In this document: positions 1-9,225 of the stretch, in pieces
How the letters are laid out: each line of letters starts with the position of its first letter
Position numbering within the stretch: position 1 is the first letter of the stretch
NCBI RefSeq assembly: GCF_022869005.1
Contig: NZ_JALIEA010000012.1
Coordinates: 414,108-478,107, forward strand
DNA: 64,000 bases
Direction of reading: 5' to 3'
Origin: Corynebacterium kalidii
Lineage (GTDB): Bacteria; Actinomycetota; Actinomycetes; Mycobacteriales; Mycobacteriaceae
Position numbers and translations under genes: made by a program
The notes under the pieces: model-generated
Databases searched by the model: none
Told to the model about the DNA's origin: nothing
The model's input: only the letters and a program-made list of their open reading frames with translations

Positions 1-55
1 GCCCGCCCGCTTTTCTGTGTCCTCCCGGGGTGGTGGGCTGACGTCCTCCGGGGTG

Positions 56-70
56 CCCCACTTTGCCCCA
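56..70 (-). promoter_or_regulatory. Reverse-oriented MraZ-like box pair
   Basis: CCCCA at 56-60 and 66-70 reads on the minus strand as TGGGG-CAAAG-TGGGG, the same 5+5 spacing as the mraZ operator but facing left. Whether MraZ binds here is unknown. Confidence 0.4.
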
Positions 71-159
71 CGCCGTCACCACGGCCGCCTCTCTGTGGCG
101 TATTCCCGTCTGTCCCGTGGGGTGGGCACGTGCATGCTCACTGGAGGATGCGCCTGGCT

Positions 160-174
160 CCCCACCTTCCCCCA
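160..174 (-). promoter_or_regulatory. Second reverse-oriented MraZ-like box pair
   Basis: CCCCA at 160-164 and 170-174 reads on the minus strand as TGGGG-GAAGG-TGGGG with 10-bp period. It repeats the arrangement at 56-70. The role is not established. Confidence 0.4.
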
Positions 175-296
175 CTGTGCGGAAACTCCCATAATCGCAG
201 TTCATCGCGCCCTGTGCCCGGAATCTCGGACGGATCTGCGGTACAGAATGCGGTTTTTGTAGTCTTGTGTGACTCATGGGCTAGTCACCGTGGTTG

Positions 297-325
297 AAAG
301 TGGGGTACTGTGGGGCGCACTGGGG
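297..325 (+). promoter_or_regulatory. MraZ operator: three TGGGG boxes, 10-bp period
   Basis: TGGGG occurs at 301-305, 311-315 and 321-325, each separated by exactly 5 nt, and the first is extended as AAAGTGGGG. Three TGGGN repeats with 5-nt spacers upstream of mraZ is the known MraZ binding pattern, so this is very probably the autoregulatory operator of the dcw cluster. Confidence 0.85.
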
Positions 326-409
326 CAGAATGGTCCCGGGACAACTTCACAGAGAACGCATACGGCAGTGGCGACCCAGATGTCCGGATGACCGGGGAAA
401 GGAGCCGAC

Positions 410-841
410 TTGTTCTTCGGCACCTTCACCCCGAAGCTCGACGACAAGGGTCGGTTGACCCTCCCGGCGAAGTTCCGCGAGCAGTTGGCGGACGGCCTGG
501 TCGTCGTCAACGGTCAGGACCACAGCCTCGCGGTCCACACCCGGGCGGAGTTCCAGGTGCGTGCCGCGAAAGCTGCGGCGGCGTCACGGGCGAATCCGCA
601 GGCACGGGCTTATGTCCGGAACCTGGCGGCGAGCGCGGACGAGCAGGAGCTCGACAAACAGGGGAGGATCACCCTCTCCCCGGGGCACCGGAGCTACGCA
701 GGTCTCGACAAGGAGTGCGTCGTCATCGGCTCGGTCGACTTCATCGAGATCTGGGACGCCGCGGCCTGGGAGGCGTACCTCGCGGAGCACGAGTCCACCT
801 TCGCCGACGGCGACGACGACTCGCTCGCCGGGATCCTCTGA
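410..841 (+). CDS. mraZ: Transcriptional regulator MraZ
   Basis: DNA-binding regulator at the head of the division and cell wall cluster. The 143-residue protein has the family's two SpoVT-AbrB halves, each with its DxxxR core (DDKGR at 11-15 and DKQGR at 82-86), and the typical N-terminus [11 protein letters not shown]. The start is a TTG, chosen because the family begins with M-F-x-G and because GGAAAGGAG sits 6 nt upstream. The family forms ring-shaped oligomers that bind TGGGN repeats; such repeats lie about 85-110 bp upstream, which supports autoregulation. The acidic C-terminal tail ([13 protein letters not shown]) is common in actinobacterial members. Confidence 0.96.
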   Translation: MFFGTFTPKLDDKGRLTLPAKFREQLADGLVVVNGQDHSLAVHTRAEFQVRAAKAAAASRANPQARAYVRNLAASADEQELDKQGRITLSPGHRSYAGLDKECVVIGSVDFIEIWDAAAWEAYLAEHESTFADGDDDSLAGIL

Positions 842-1039
842 CCCCCGCCGTATGCCTCCGCGATGCCGGTGGGACTGTGTGCCGGCCCTCATCTGCGCGG
901 ACGACCTTGATTTGATGTACTTCCCCGACATCAAACGGGCCCGTGCAGGTGAGGCCCCGTGTGCAGTCCCGGCGGCGTCGTGATGACCACGTGAAGTGAA
1001 CAGGACCGGACAACCGCCCCTGATGAAAGGACCACCTCG

Positions 1040-2095
1040 ATGACCGTCGCCGATGACGACAAGAACGCGCACGTCGCTGGCGAGCACGGGCACGTCCCGG
1101 TCATGCGCGACCGGATGGTGGAACTCGTCGGGGAGGGCGTGACCTCACCGGATGCGCCGGATACCCCGGTCATCGTCGACGGCACCCTCGGTGCCGGCGG
1201 GCACACCGAGGTCTTCCTCGAGCACTTCCCCCGGGCGGTGGTCGTCGGTCTGGACCGCGACCCGGCCGCCCTGGCCCAGGCGCAGGAGCGGCTGGCGCGC
1301 TTCGGCGACCGTTTCCTCGCCTACCGCACCAGGTTCGACGGGCTCGGTGACGCGCTGGACACCCTGGTGGACGACGGCCGCCTCCCCGCCTCCGTCCGCG
1401 AGCACGGCGTCTCGGGGTACCTCTTCGACCTCGGTGTGTCGTCGATGCAGCTCGACCAGGCGGAGCGCGGGTTCGCCTACGCCCAGGACGCACCCCTGGA
1501 CATGCGGATGGACCCGGAACTCCCGACGACGGCCGCGGACATCCTCAACAACTACGCGCACGGCGACCTGGCCCGGATCCTCAAGACCTACGGGGACGAA
1601 CGCTTCGCCGGGAAGATCGCCTCGGCGGTTCTCCGCGAGCGCGAGGTGGAGCCGTTCAGCACGTCCGGACGGCTCGTGGAACTGCTCTATCGCACGATCC
1701 CGGCGGCGTCGAGGCGCACCGGCGGACACCCGGCCAAGCGTACGTTCCAGGCGCTGCGTGTCGAGGTCAACGGCGAGCTCGACTCCTTGGCCGCGGTCAT
1801 ACCCGAGGCGACCACACGGCTGCACGTCGGGGGAGTCGCGGTCTTCATGAGCTACCAGTCCCTGGAGGACCGCATCGTCAAGAAGGCCCTCGCCGACCTG
1901 ACGGTGGATCACACCCCGCCGGGGCTGCCCGTGGCACTGCCCGGGTCCGCACCGGACTTCGAGCTCGTCACCCGGGGTTCGGAGAAGGCCTCCGACGCGG
2001 AGATCGAGCAGAACCCCAGGGCGGCACCCGTCCGGGTCCGCGCAGTCCGACGAATCCAGCAGACAGACCGAGACGCACAGCGAGGAACCAGATGA
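1040..2095 (+). CDS. rsmH: 16S rRNA (cytosine(1402)-N(4))-methyltransferase RsmH
   Basis: Methylates N4 of C1402 in 16S rRNA using S-adenosylmethionine (old name MraW). The SAM-binding loop [11 protein letters not shown] lies at residues 48-57. The family motifs [11 protein letters not shown] and [15 protein letters not shown] and the C-terminal [13 protein letters not shown] are all present. The 351 residues include about 18 extra N-terminal residues before the conserved GHVPVM. A GAAAGGA ribosome binding site precedes the ATG. It is separated from mraZ by 198 bp with no clear gene, and its stop overlaps the next start (ATGA). Confidence 0.97.
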   Translation: MTVADDDKNAHVAGEHGHVPVMRDRMVELVGEGVTSPDAPDTPVIVDGTLGAGGHTEVFLEHFPRAVVVGLDRDPAALAQAQERLARFGDRFLAYRTRFDGLGDALDTLVDDGRLPASVREHGVSGYLFDLGVSSMQLDQAERGFAYAQDAPLDMRMDPELPTTAADILNNYAHGDLARILKTYGDERFAGKIASAVLREREVEPFSTSGRLVELLYRTIPAASRRTGGHPAKRTFQALRVEVNGELDSLAAVIPEATTRLHVGGVAVFMSYQSLEDRIVKKALADLTVDHTPPGLPVALPGSAPDFELVTRGSEKASDAEIEQNPRAAPVRVRAVRRIQQTDRDAQRGTR

Positions 2096-2790
2096 GCACC
2101 GCCACCGCAGCCCGTCAGCGCACCCGCCAACGCACCGGCGCTCCCGGATACCACGACCACACGTCGTCCGTCGCCGCGCCCGCCGGCCCGCGCGGGGGAC
2201 GTCGTCACGCCCACACCAGCCCCGTCCGGCGACGTGGGTCCCGCCAGCAGGTGTCGGTCCGTGGACGTCGGATCGCCGTACCGTCGGCGGCCGAACGTTC
2301 GGTGGTCCGGACCTGGGTGGTTCTCCTGCTCCTGTTCGTCGCCGGCGTGGCGTTCGCCATGTACCTGTCGGGCAAGACGACCGAGCAGTCCTACCAGCTG
2401 TCCGAGGCCGAGTCGACGAGCACGACGCTGTCGAATGAGCTGGAGTCGCTGCATCGCGACGTCGAGGACGCCTCCTCGACCCAGCGCATCGCCGCCGAGG
2501 CGTCCCGCCTGGGCATGGTCGTCCCCGGCCAGTCAGGTGTGCTCGACGTCAACGGCGAGGAGGTCCGGGAGGTGCGCCCCGCCGACCCGGCGGCGTCCCT
2601 CCCGGTCACCGACATCAACGGCCGGACCCCGGCACAGCGCCCGACGAGTGACCCCGAGGCCACCGGGCAGGTTCCCGGTCTGGCTCCGCAGGCGCTCGAC
2701 CCCGGGCGCGACGACGCCCCCGTGGCACCGGGGGCACAGCAGGACCAGCAGGCCCGTGGCGGTGACTCGACCGGCGAACTCCCGTACTGA
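2092..2790 (+). CDS. ftsL: FtsL-like divisome membrane protein
   Basis: Single-pass membrane protein in the position of ftsL between rsmH and ftsI. A long basic, proline-rich cytoplasmic tail (residues 1-70) is followed by one membrane segment (about 72-93) and then a short helical stretch (about 96-140) that could be the FtsL/DivIC-type coiled coil contacting FtsB/FtsQ. The rest is proline/glutamine-rich. The start overlaps the rsmH stop (ATGA). Function is assigned from position and topology, since FtsL sequences are poorly conserved. In the family the protein scaffolds FtsW/FtsI activation at the septum. Confidence 0.75.
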   Translation: MSTATAARQRTRQRTGAPGYHDHTSSVAAPAGPRGGRRHAHTSPVRRRGSRQQVSVRGRRIAVPSAAERSVVRTWVVLLLLFVAGVAFAMYLSGKTTEQSYQLSEAESTSTTLSNELESLHRDVEDASSTQRIAAEASRLGMVVPGQSGVLDVNGEEVREVRPADPAASLPVTDINGRTPAQRPTSDPEATGQVPGLAPQALDPGRDDAPVAPGAQQDQQARGGDSTGELPY

Positions 2791-2941
2791 GGGCGGGCCG
2801 ACGAGGGTCGGCGAGACACGCCCGGACGTCCAATGCCCCGGGTGTGGTGCCCGTGCTAGGACAATGGACGAGATGAATCGGTCGGGCCCATGCCCGGCCG
2901 AGAGGATCATGCGGTGAGCACCGTGGAAGGGAGAGGTCACA

Positions 2942-4948
2942 GTGGCCGAGGACAGGGACCGAAGGCGCAACGCCGGACGTGAACCTCGACCTCAGCGACC
3001 CTCGCGGCCCACGCAACCGGCACCCCGTCCCGGACGGGGCGGGGTGCCCGGGAACTCCTGGCGGACCCTGGATTTCGGAGCCGCCGGTTTCGGCAGGCGC
3101 GGTGCCGCCGTCCTCGTGATCGTCCTCGTCGTGGTGCTGGCGCTGCTGCTCCGGTTGACCTGGGTGCAGCTGGTCAAGGGGCCCGAGTTGTCGGCGATGG
3201 CCAGTGAGCAGCGCACGGCCGTGATCACCGAGCCCGCCCACAGGGGCAGCATCGTCGACCGGAACGGCCAGCGGCTGAGCTACACCATGGAGGCGCGGTC
3301 GCTGTCGGTGCACCCGCACCTGCTGGACACGTACATGCAGGAACGCCACGAGATGAACCCTGACACCGTCGCCGCGCCCGACCAGCGGATCGAGGAGATC
3401 GCCGAAGGCCTCCCGGACCTGCTCAACGAGTCCGACAGCCAGACGGACCCGGACGACGCCGACTCCGGTTTGGACTCGTCCTCCGGCGACGGCGTGCGTG
3501 CCGACGACATCCGGGACAAGCTGACGTCCGACTCCACCTACGAGGTGCTCGTCCGCGACGTCGACCCGGATGTCGCGGAGAAGGTCTCCGAGGAGTTCCC
3601 GGAGATTACCGTGGAACGCCAGGACATCCGCCAGTACCCCAACGGTGCGGTGGCCCAGAACGTCATCGGCAAGATCAGCCGCGACAACGAGGGACAGTTC
3701 GGGCTCGAGCTCTCCCAGGACTCCCGGCTCCAGGGCACCAACGGTTCGCGGACGGTGGACGTCGGCGCCAACGGTCTGGCGATCCCCGGCTCCACCCGGG
3801 ACCGCCATCCGGCCGTCGACGGCGACGCCTACGAGCTGACCCTCGACCTGGAGGCGCAGACCTACATCCAGCAGCTGGTGCAGCAGGCCAAGGACCGTTC
3901 CGGCGCCGAGTCCGCGAACGCCGTGGTCCTGGACGCCAAGACCGGTGAGGTGGTCGCGATGGCGACCTCCGACACGATCAATCCGCAGGGCGACATCGAC
4001 CGGCAGCTCGCCGAGGGCAAGGTCTTCGGCAACCGTGTGGTGCAGGACGCCTACGAGCCCGGTTCGGTGGCGAAGGTGATCACCGCGGCGGCGGCGATCG
4101 AGGAGGGCAAGACCACCCCGGACGAGGTGCTGCAGGTCCCGGGCAGCATCGACATGTCGGGGGTCACGGTCAAGGACGCCTGGGACCACGGAGTCGTGCC
4201 GTACACCACGACCGGTGTCTTCGGGAAGTCCTCGAACGTGGGCACCCTGATGCTGGCGGACCGGGTCGGCGAGGAGAGTTTCTGGGACTACGTCCAGAAG
4301 TTCGGGATCGGCCAGGCCACCGACCTCGGGTTGCCCAGCGAGACCAGCGGTTATGTCCCGGACCTGTCGCAGTGGTCCGGAGGCACGTTCGCCAACCTCC
4401 CGATCGGTCAGGGCATGTCGATGAGCCTGCTGCAGATGGCCAGCATCTACCAGGCGCTGGCCAATGACGGCGTCCGGGTGACGCCCAGTATCATCAAGTC
4501 GGTGACCGACGCCGCCGGCAACGACGTCCCGCAGGACGAGCCGGAGTCGGTCGAGGTGGTCTCCCCGGAGACGGCCCGCACCGTGGTCGACATGTTCCGT
4601 GCGGTCAACCAGTCCGACCCCACCGGTGTGCAGCAGGGGACGGCGCCGACGGCAGGTATCGAGGGGTACCAGACCAGCGGCAAGACCGGTACCGCCCAGC
4701 AGATCGACCCGGAGACCCGGGCGTACTCCAACTCGGACTACTGGATCACCTACGCCGGTATCGCGCCGGCGGACGACCCCCGCTTCGTCGTCGCGATCAT
4801 GCTCGACGACCCGGAGCGGGGGACCGACGGCAGCGGCGGGCAGTCCGCCGCACCGTTGTTCCGGGACATCACGTCCTGGTTGCTCGACCATTACAACGTG
4901 CCGCTTTCCCCGGAGGCTGCACCCCGACTGACGCTGGAGGCGCAGTGA
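2942..4948 (+). CDS. ftsI: Peptidoglycan transpeptidase FtsI (PBP3, class B PBP)
   Basis: Septal transpeptidase cross-linking peptidoglycan together with FtsW. It has a cytoplasmic proline/arginine-rich tail, a membrane anchor (about 55-73), a PBP dimerisation domain and a transpeptidase domain with the three catalytic motifs: SVAK (375-378, nucleophile Ser375), SSN (430-432) and KTG (581-583). The GTG start has GGAAGGGAGAGG upstream. Residues about 159-187 form a Ser/Asp-rich acidic insertion in the dimerisation domain. It has no PASTA repeats. The C-terminus overlaps murE by 4 bp (GTGA). Confidence 0.97.
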   Translation: MAEDRDRRRNAGREPRPQRPSRPTQPAPRPGRGGVPGNSWRTLDFGAAGFGRRGAAVLVIVLVVVLALLLRLTWVQLVKGPELSAMASEQRTAVITEPAHRGSIVDRNGQRLSYTMEARSLSVHPHLLDTYMQERHEMNPDTVAAPDQRIEEIAEGLPDLLNESDSQTDPDDADSGLDSSSGDGVRADDIRDKLTSDSTYEVLVRDVDPDVAEKVSEEFPEITVERQDIRQYPNGAVAQNVIGKISRDNEGQFGLELSQDSRLQGTNGSRTVDVGANGLAIPGSTRDRHPAVDGDAYELTLDLEAQTYIQQLVQQAKDRSGAESANAVVLDAKTGEVVAMATSDTINPQGDIDRQLAEGKVFGNRVVQDAYEPGSVAKVITAAAAIEEGKTTPDEVLQVPGSIDMSGVTVKDAWDHGVVPYTTTGVFGKSSNVGTLMLADRVGEESFWDYVQKFGIGQATDLGLPSETSGYVPDLSQWSGGTFANLPIGQGMSMSLLQMASIYQALANDGVRVTPSIIKSVTDAAGNDVPQDEPESVEVVSPETARTVVDMFRAVNQSDPTGVQQGTAPTAGIEGYQTSGKTGTAQQIDPETRAYSNSDYWITYAGIAPADDPRFVVAIMLDDPERGTDGSGGQSAAPLFRDITSWLLDHYNVPLSPEAAPRLTLEAQ

Positions 4949-6555
4949 GCGTGAATCCCCCCACCCTGTCCGCACTCGCGGAGCTGACCGGAGGACGCCT
5001 GGTGGTGACCGGTGGGTCGACGGCCCCCGGCGCCGCAGGCGACCTCCCGGTACCCGACGCCGCCATCGACGCCCGGTCCGTGGCCGCCGGCGGAATGTTC
5101 ATGGCGGTGCCTGGGACCCGCGCCCACGGGGCCTCGTTCGCCGGTCAGTCGGCCGGCAGCTGTGTGCTCACCGACGAGGACGGCCTCGAGGTGCTCCGCG
5201 CCGACGGCGTGGACACCGTCGTCCTCGTGGTCGATGATTGCCGTGCCTGGCTCGGTCCGGTCGCGGCCGAGATCCACGGCCACCCGTCGCGGTCGATGAC
5301 GGTGATCGGGGTGACCGGCACCAGCGGCAAGACGACGACGTCCTACATGGTTGAGCGGATGCTGCTCGACGGCCACAGCGTGGGCCTCATCGGGACGACC
5401 GGCACCAGGATCAACGGCCGCGCCGTCCCGACCTCGCTGACTACCCCGGAGGCACCGACACTGCAGGGGCTCTTCGCCCGCATGCGCGACGAGGGGGTGA
5501 CCCACGTGGTCATGGAGGTCTCCTCCCACGCCCTGGTGATGGGCCGGGTGCGCGGGGTGGACTTCGACGTCGCCGGGTTCACGAACCTCAGCCAGGACCA
5601 CCTGGACTTCCACCCCACGATGCAGGACTACTTCGAGGCGAAGTCGCTGCTGTTCACCACCCCGCAGGACCCCGGCCGCGCTCGCCCGACCGCCGTCGTC
5701 TGCGTCGACGACGCGTGGGGCAGGGAGCTCGTCGGCATGGTGGATGACGCCGTGACGGTGACGACCACCGGCGTGGAACCGGCGGACTGGTCGGTCGATG
5801 CCGTGGAGGTCACCGCCGACGGTCTGCAGCACGTCTCCGTCACCCACGGCCGGGACGCCGACGGTCCGGCGGCGGTCCTCCGCTTCCCGCTGTCGTTGCC
5901 GGGGGTCTTCAACGTCGCCAACGCCGTCCTCGCCCTGGCCTGTGTCGGGGCGGCCGGGGACGACGTGGCCACGGCGGCACCGGCGCTGGGCGAGGTCCAC
6001 GTGCCGGGCCGGATGCAGGCCGTCACGGTGGGGGACGGGGAGTCGCGGTACCCGCGGGAGTTCCTGGCCCTGGTCGACTACGCCCACAAGCCGGGCGCGG
6101 TGGCGGCCGCCCTGACCACGCTGTCCGACCAGCTGGAACGGGCAGGGAAAGGCGGACGGGTCGGTGTCGTCCTCGGCGCCGGCGGCAATCGCGACCACGA
6201 GAAACGGCCCCTGATGGGCGCCGAGGCGGCGAAGGCCGCGGACCTCGTGGTCGTCACCGACGACAACCCCCGGGACGAGGACCCCGCCACCATCCGTGCG
6301 GAGGTCCTCGCCGGGGCGCAGGACATCGCCCGCGTCCGCGGCGTCGACCTCCGGGAGGTCGGTGACAGGGCCGACGCCATCAGGGCCTCGGTCGACTGGG
6401 CCCGCCGGGGCGATATCGTCATAGTCGCCGGAAAAGGCCACGAGACCGGGCAGATCGTCGGCGACACCGTGCTCGACTTCGACGACGTGGCCGTACTCGC
6501 ACAAGCACTCAGGGACCGACAGGACCGACAGGACGGACAGGAACCGACACGATGA
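4945..6555 (+). CDS. murE: UDP-MurNAc-L-Ala-D-Glu:meso-diaminopimelate ligase MurE
   Basis: ATP-dependent cytoplasmic ligase adding the third stem-peptide residue. The ATP loop GTSGKTTT is at residues 125-132. The DNPR motif near residue 440 is the signature for meso-diaminopimelate rather than lysine, matching the DAP-type wall of corynebacteria. The three Mur ligase domains are complete (536 residues). The GTG start overlaps the ftsI stop and the stop overlaps murF (ATGA), giving tight translational coupling. The C-terminus carries a short DRQ-DRQ-DGQ tail from a 9-bp DNA repeat. Confidence 0.97.
   Translation: MSVNPPTLSALAELTGGRLVVTGGSTAPGAAGDLPVPDAAIDARSVAAGGMFMAVPGTRAHGASFAGQSAGSCVLTDEDGLEVLRADGVDTVVLVVDDCRAWLGPVAAEIHGHPSRSMTVIGVTGTSGKTTTSYMVERMLLDGHSVGLIGTTGTRINGRAVPTSLTTPEAPTLQGLFARMRDEGVTHVVMEVSSHALVMGRVRGVDFDVAGFTNLSQDHLDFHPTMQDYFEAKSLLFTTPQDPGRARPTAVVCVDDAWGRELVGMVDDAVTVTTTGVEPADWSVDAVEVTADGLQHVSVTHGRDADGPAAVLRFPLSLPGVFNVANAVLALACVGAAGDDVATAAPALGEVHVPGRMQAVTVGDGESRYPREFLALVDYAHKPGAVAAALTTLSDQLERAGKGGRVGVVLGAGGNRDHEKRPLMGAEAAKAADLVVVTDDNPRDEDPATIRAEVLAGAQDIARVRGVDLREVGDRADAIRASVDWARRGDIVIVAGKGHETGQIVGDTVLDFDDVAVLAQALRDRQDRQDGQEPTR
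6513..6539 (+). repeat. 9-bp tandem repeat in the murE 3' end
   Basis: The unit GGACCGACA is repeated three times (the last copy has one change), encoding DRQ-DRQ-DGQ at the non-conserved end of MurE. A small in-frame expansion. Confidence 0.7.
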
Positions 6556-8072
6556 TTGAGATGACAAGCGGCACCATCGCCGAGGTCACCGGTGGGCACC
6601 TCGTTGACGGTGCCACGGCCGACACGGTCGTGACCGGGCCCGTCGAGTTCGACTCGCGACGGATCACCCCGGGCAGCGTCTTCATGGCGCTGCCGGGTGA
6701 GCGCGTCGACGGCCACGACTTCGTCCCTGGTGCCCTGCGCGACGGTGCGGCCCTGGCGATGGTGGGCCGGGCCGTGGGACAGCCGTCCCTGCTGTGCACG
6801 GCCGTCGACGACGCCTCGGGCCCGGATTCCGGGGCCGCCCAGCGCAACGCCGCCTACCTGGACAACGACCCGGAGGGGATCGGCGAGCGGGTGCTCGCCG
6901 CCGTCGGCCGGCTCGCCCGGTACAACACCGACCGTCTGGTCGCCGAGGAAGGCCTGACCGTGGTCGGGGTCACCGGCTCGGCCGGCAAGACCTCCACCAA
7001 GGACCTTCTGGGCGCCGTGCTGTCCCGCGCAGGGGCCACGGTGGCGCCCCCGGGCAGCTTCAACAACGAGATCGGCCACCCCTACACGGCACTGAAGGCG
7101 GGACGCGACACCCGCTTCCTCGTCGCCGAGATGTCGGCCCGCGGCCAGGGGCACATCGCCCACCTGGCGCGGATCGCACCGCCACGGGTCGGCGTCGTGC
7201 TCAACGTCGGTACGGCCCACCTGGGCGAGTTCGGGTCCCGCGAGGCGATCGCACGGGCCAAGGGCGAGCTGGTCGAGGCGCTGCCGACCGCGGAGGACGG
7301 TGGCCTGGCGATCCTCAACGCCGACGACGACTTCGTGTCGGCGATGGCCCCCCGCACCCGTGCCCGGATCATCCGGTTCTCGATGACCGCGGAGGGACGT
7401 CCCGACGCCGACTACGTCGCCACGGACATCACCCTGGACGAGGTCGCCCGCGCGTCGTTCACCATGCACCATCCCCACGGGGACCCGGTGCCGGTCACCC
7501 TCGGCGTCTTCGGCGCCCACCAGGTCTCGAACGCGCTCGCCGCCGCCGCCGTCGGCATGGAGTGCGGGCTCGACGCGGCCACCGTGGCCGACGCCCTGAG
7601 CTGCCATGTGGCGGCCAGTGCGAACCGTATGGACGTGCGCACCCGCGCCGACGGCGTCACCGTCATCAACGACACCTACAACGCGAACCCGGACTCGATG
7701 CGTGCCGGTATCGACGCCCTCGCGTACACGGCCGCCGGACGCCCCGACGCGTGCGGCTGGGCCGTCCTGGGCCAGATGGCGGAACTGGGCGACGGCGCCC
7801 GTGACGAGCACGCCCGGCTCGGTGAGGTGCTCGCCCAACGACGCGTCGGCCACGTCGTCGTCGTGGGCAACGGTGTCAACCAGAACGCCCTGGCGGAGTC
7901 CGCGGAGGCCCACGGCGTCGCGGTCCGCCGGGTGGAGAACGCGGACGCCGCGGTCAACTTCCTCGACCTCAACGTCGAGCCCAATGATGTCGTACTGGTC
8001 AAGGCGTCCTACGCCGACGGCCTGTGGAGTGTCGCCGAGGGACTGTTCGCCGGCGAAGAAGAGAGCAGGTAG
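6552..8072 (+). CDS. murF: UDP-MurNAc-tripeptide:D-Ala-D-Ala ligase MurF
   Basis: Adds D-Ala-D-Ala to the UDP-MurNAc tripeptide, the last cytoplasmic step before MraY. The ATP loop GSAGKTSTK lies near residues 142-150, and the family motif [12 protein letters not shown] is present. The 506 residues cover all three Mur ligase domains. ATG overlaps the murE stop; AGGA lies 10 nt upstream. A second in-frame ATG three codons later is possible but unlikely. Confidence 0.97.
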   Translation: MIEMTSGTIAEVTGGHLVDGATADTVVTGPVEFDSRRITPGSVFMALPGERVDGHDFVPGALRDGAALAMVGRAVGQPSLLCTAVDDASGPDSGAAQRNAAYLDNDPEGIGERVLAAVGRLARYNTDRLVAEEGLTVVGVTGSAGKTSTKDLLGAVLSRAGATVAPPGSFNNEIGHPYTALKAGRDTRFLVAEMSARGQGHIAHLARIAPPRVGVVLNVGTAHLGEFGSREAIARAKGELVEALPTAEDGGLAILNADDDFVSAMAPRTRARIIRFSMTAEGRPDADYVATDITLDEVARASFTMHHPHGDPVPVTLGVFGAHQVSNALAAAAVGMECGLDAATVADALSCHVAASANRMDVRTRADGVTVINDTYNANPDSMRAGIDALAYTAAGRPDACGWAVLGQMAELGDGARDEHARLGEVLAQRRVGHVVVVGNGVNQNALAESAEAHGVAVRRVENADAAVNFLDLNVEPNDVVLVKASYADGLWSVAEGLFAGEEESR

Positions 8073-8080
8073 CTGAAAAC

Positions 8081-9181
8081 ATGACGCAGATCATCGTCGC
8101 CGCCCTCGTGGCGTTCTTTGTCTCGATATTCCTCACCCCCGTCCTGATCCGACGCTTCTCCGCCGAGGGCATCGGCCAGGAGATCCGTGAGGAGGGCCTG
8201 AAGTCGCACCTGCGCAAGCGCGGCACCCCGACCATGGGCGGGATCGCGATCCTGGCGGGGATCACCGCCGGCTACGTGGTGGCCGCCCTGGTGGGCCTGG
8301 TCACCAACGGGGCGGGCCCCGGGGTGTCGGGCTGGCTCGTCCTCGGACTGACCCTGTCGCTCGGCGCCCTGGGCTTCACCGACGACTACATCAAGGTGGT
8401 CAAGGGCCGGAACCTCGGGCTCAACGCCAAGGCGAAGCTCGCCGGGCAGTTGGTCACCGCGTTGGTCTTCGGCTTCCTGGTGCTGCAGTTCCCCAACTCC
8501 GACGGGTTGACGCCGGCGTCCACGAAGCTGTCGTTCACCCGCGACATCAACACCCTCGACCTCTCGGTCGGCGGCGCGGTGATCGGCACCGTCCTCTTCC
8601 TCGTCTTCATCTACCTGGTGATCTCCGCCTGGTCCAACGCGGTGAACCTCACCGACGGGCTCGACGGGCTGGCGTCCGGCGTGACCGCGATGGTGCTGTC
8701 GGCCTACGTGGTCATCACGTTCTGGCAGTTCCGGAACTCCTGTGCCGGCGCGGCCGAGGCGGGGTGCTACGCGGTGCGTGACCCGCTGGACCTGTCCATG
8801 CTCGCCGCCGCCGGTCTGGGTGGCTGTGTCGGTTTCCTGTGGTGGAACGCGGCCCCGGCGAAGATCTTCATGGGGGACACCGGGTCCCTCGCGCTGGGTG
8901 GTCTCGTCGCCGGCCTGTCGATCGCGTCGCGGACGGAACTGCTGATGATCATCGTCGGCCTGCTGTTCGTCGTGGAGGCGGCCAGCGTGGTCATTCAGGT
9001 GGTGTCCTTCAAGTCGACCGGTCGCCGTGTCTTCCGCATGGCCCCCTTCCACCACCACTTCGAGGCCGGTGGGTGGGCGGAGACCACGGTCACCGTCCGG
9101 TTCTGGCTGCTGTCGGCCCTGTTCGCGGTGGTCGGCGTCGCGGTGTTCTACTCCGAGTGGCTCAGCAACTCGCCGCTCTGA
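8081..9181 (+). CDS. mraY: Phospho-MurNAc-pentapeptide transferase MraY
   Basis: Integral membrane enzyme that transfers phospho-MurNAc-pentapeptide to undecaprenyl phosphate, forming lipid I. The 366-residue protein has about ten membrane segments. Catalytic-loop motifs are visible: FTDDYIK (Mg-binding aspartates), [20 protein letters not shown] and the HHHFE triad in [11 protein letters not shown]. The ATG at 8081 was chosen over an upstream in-frame start because the family begins with a membrane helix, and GAAGAAGAGAGCAGG precedes it. Confidence 0.96.
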   Translation: MTQIIVAALVAFFVSIFLTPVLIRRFSAEGIGQEIREEGLKSHLRKRGTPTMGGIAILAGITAGYVVAALVGLVTNGAGPGVSGWLVLGLTLSLGALGFTDDYIKVVKGRNLGLNAKAKLAGQLVTALVFGFLVLQFPNSDGLTPASTKLSFTRDINTLDLSVGGAVIGTVLFLVFIYLVISAWSNAVNLTDGLDGLASGVTAMVLSAYVVITFWQFRNSCAGAAEAGCYAVRDPLDLSMLAAAGLGGCVGFLWWNAAPAKIFMGDTGSLALGGLVAGLSIASRTELLMIIVGLLFVVEAASVVIQVVSFKSTGRRVFRMAPFHHHFEAGGWAETTVTVRFWLLSALFAVVGVAVFYSEWLSNSPL

Positions 9182-9225
9182 CCCCCCTATCCATCCAAGC
9201 CAGTCCACGACAGGAGAGCGATCAC

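Larger units (their letters stand above)
1..409. other. Non-coding region upstream of mraZ
   Basis: No protein I recognise is encoded here. The open frames are arginine/proline-rich GC artefacts without a ribosome binding site. The region holds three clusters of TGGGG-type 5-mers with 10-bp period (listed separately). A possible -10 (TAGTCT, 260-265) lies before the forward cluster and another (TACTGT, 306-311) lies inside it, so the mraZ transcript probably starts between about 270 and 320. A ribosome binding site (GGAAAGGAG, 396-404) precedes the TTG start of mraZ. Confidence 0.6.

Noticed and set aside
17..262. Possible 81-residue protein upstream of mraZ
   Set aside because: Arg/Pro/His-rich composition, no ribosome binding site, and it covers the MraZ-like boxes; looks like a GC artefact.
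842..1039. Small gene between mraZ and rsmH
   Set aside because: Frames here are Pro/Arg-rich with no ribosome binding site in proper position and no recognisable product.
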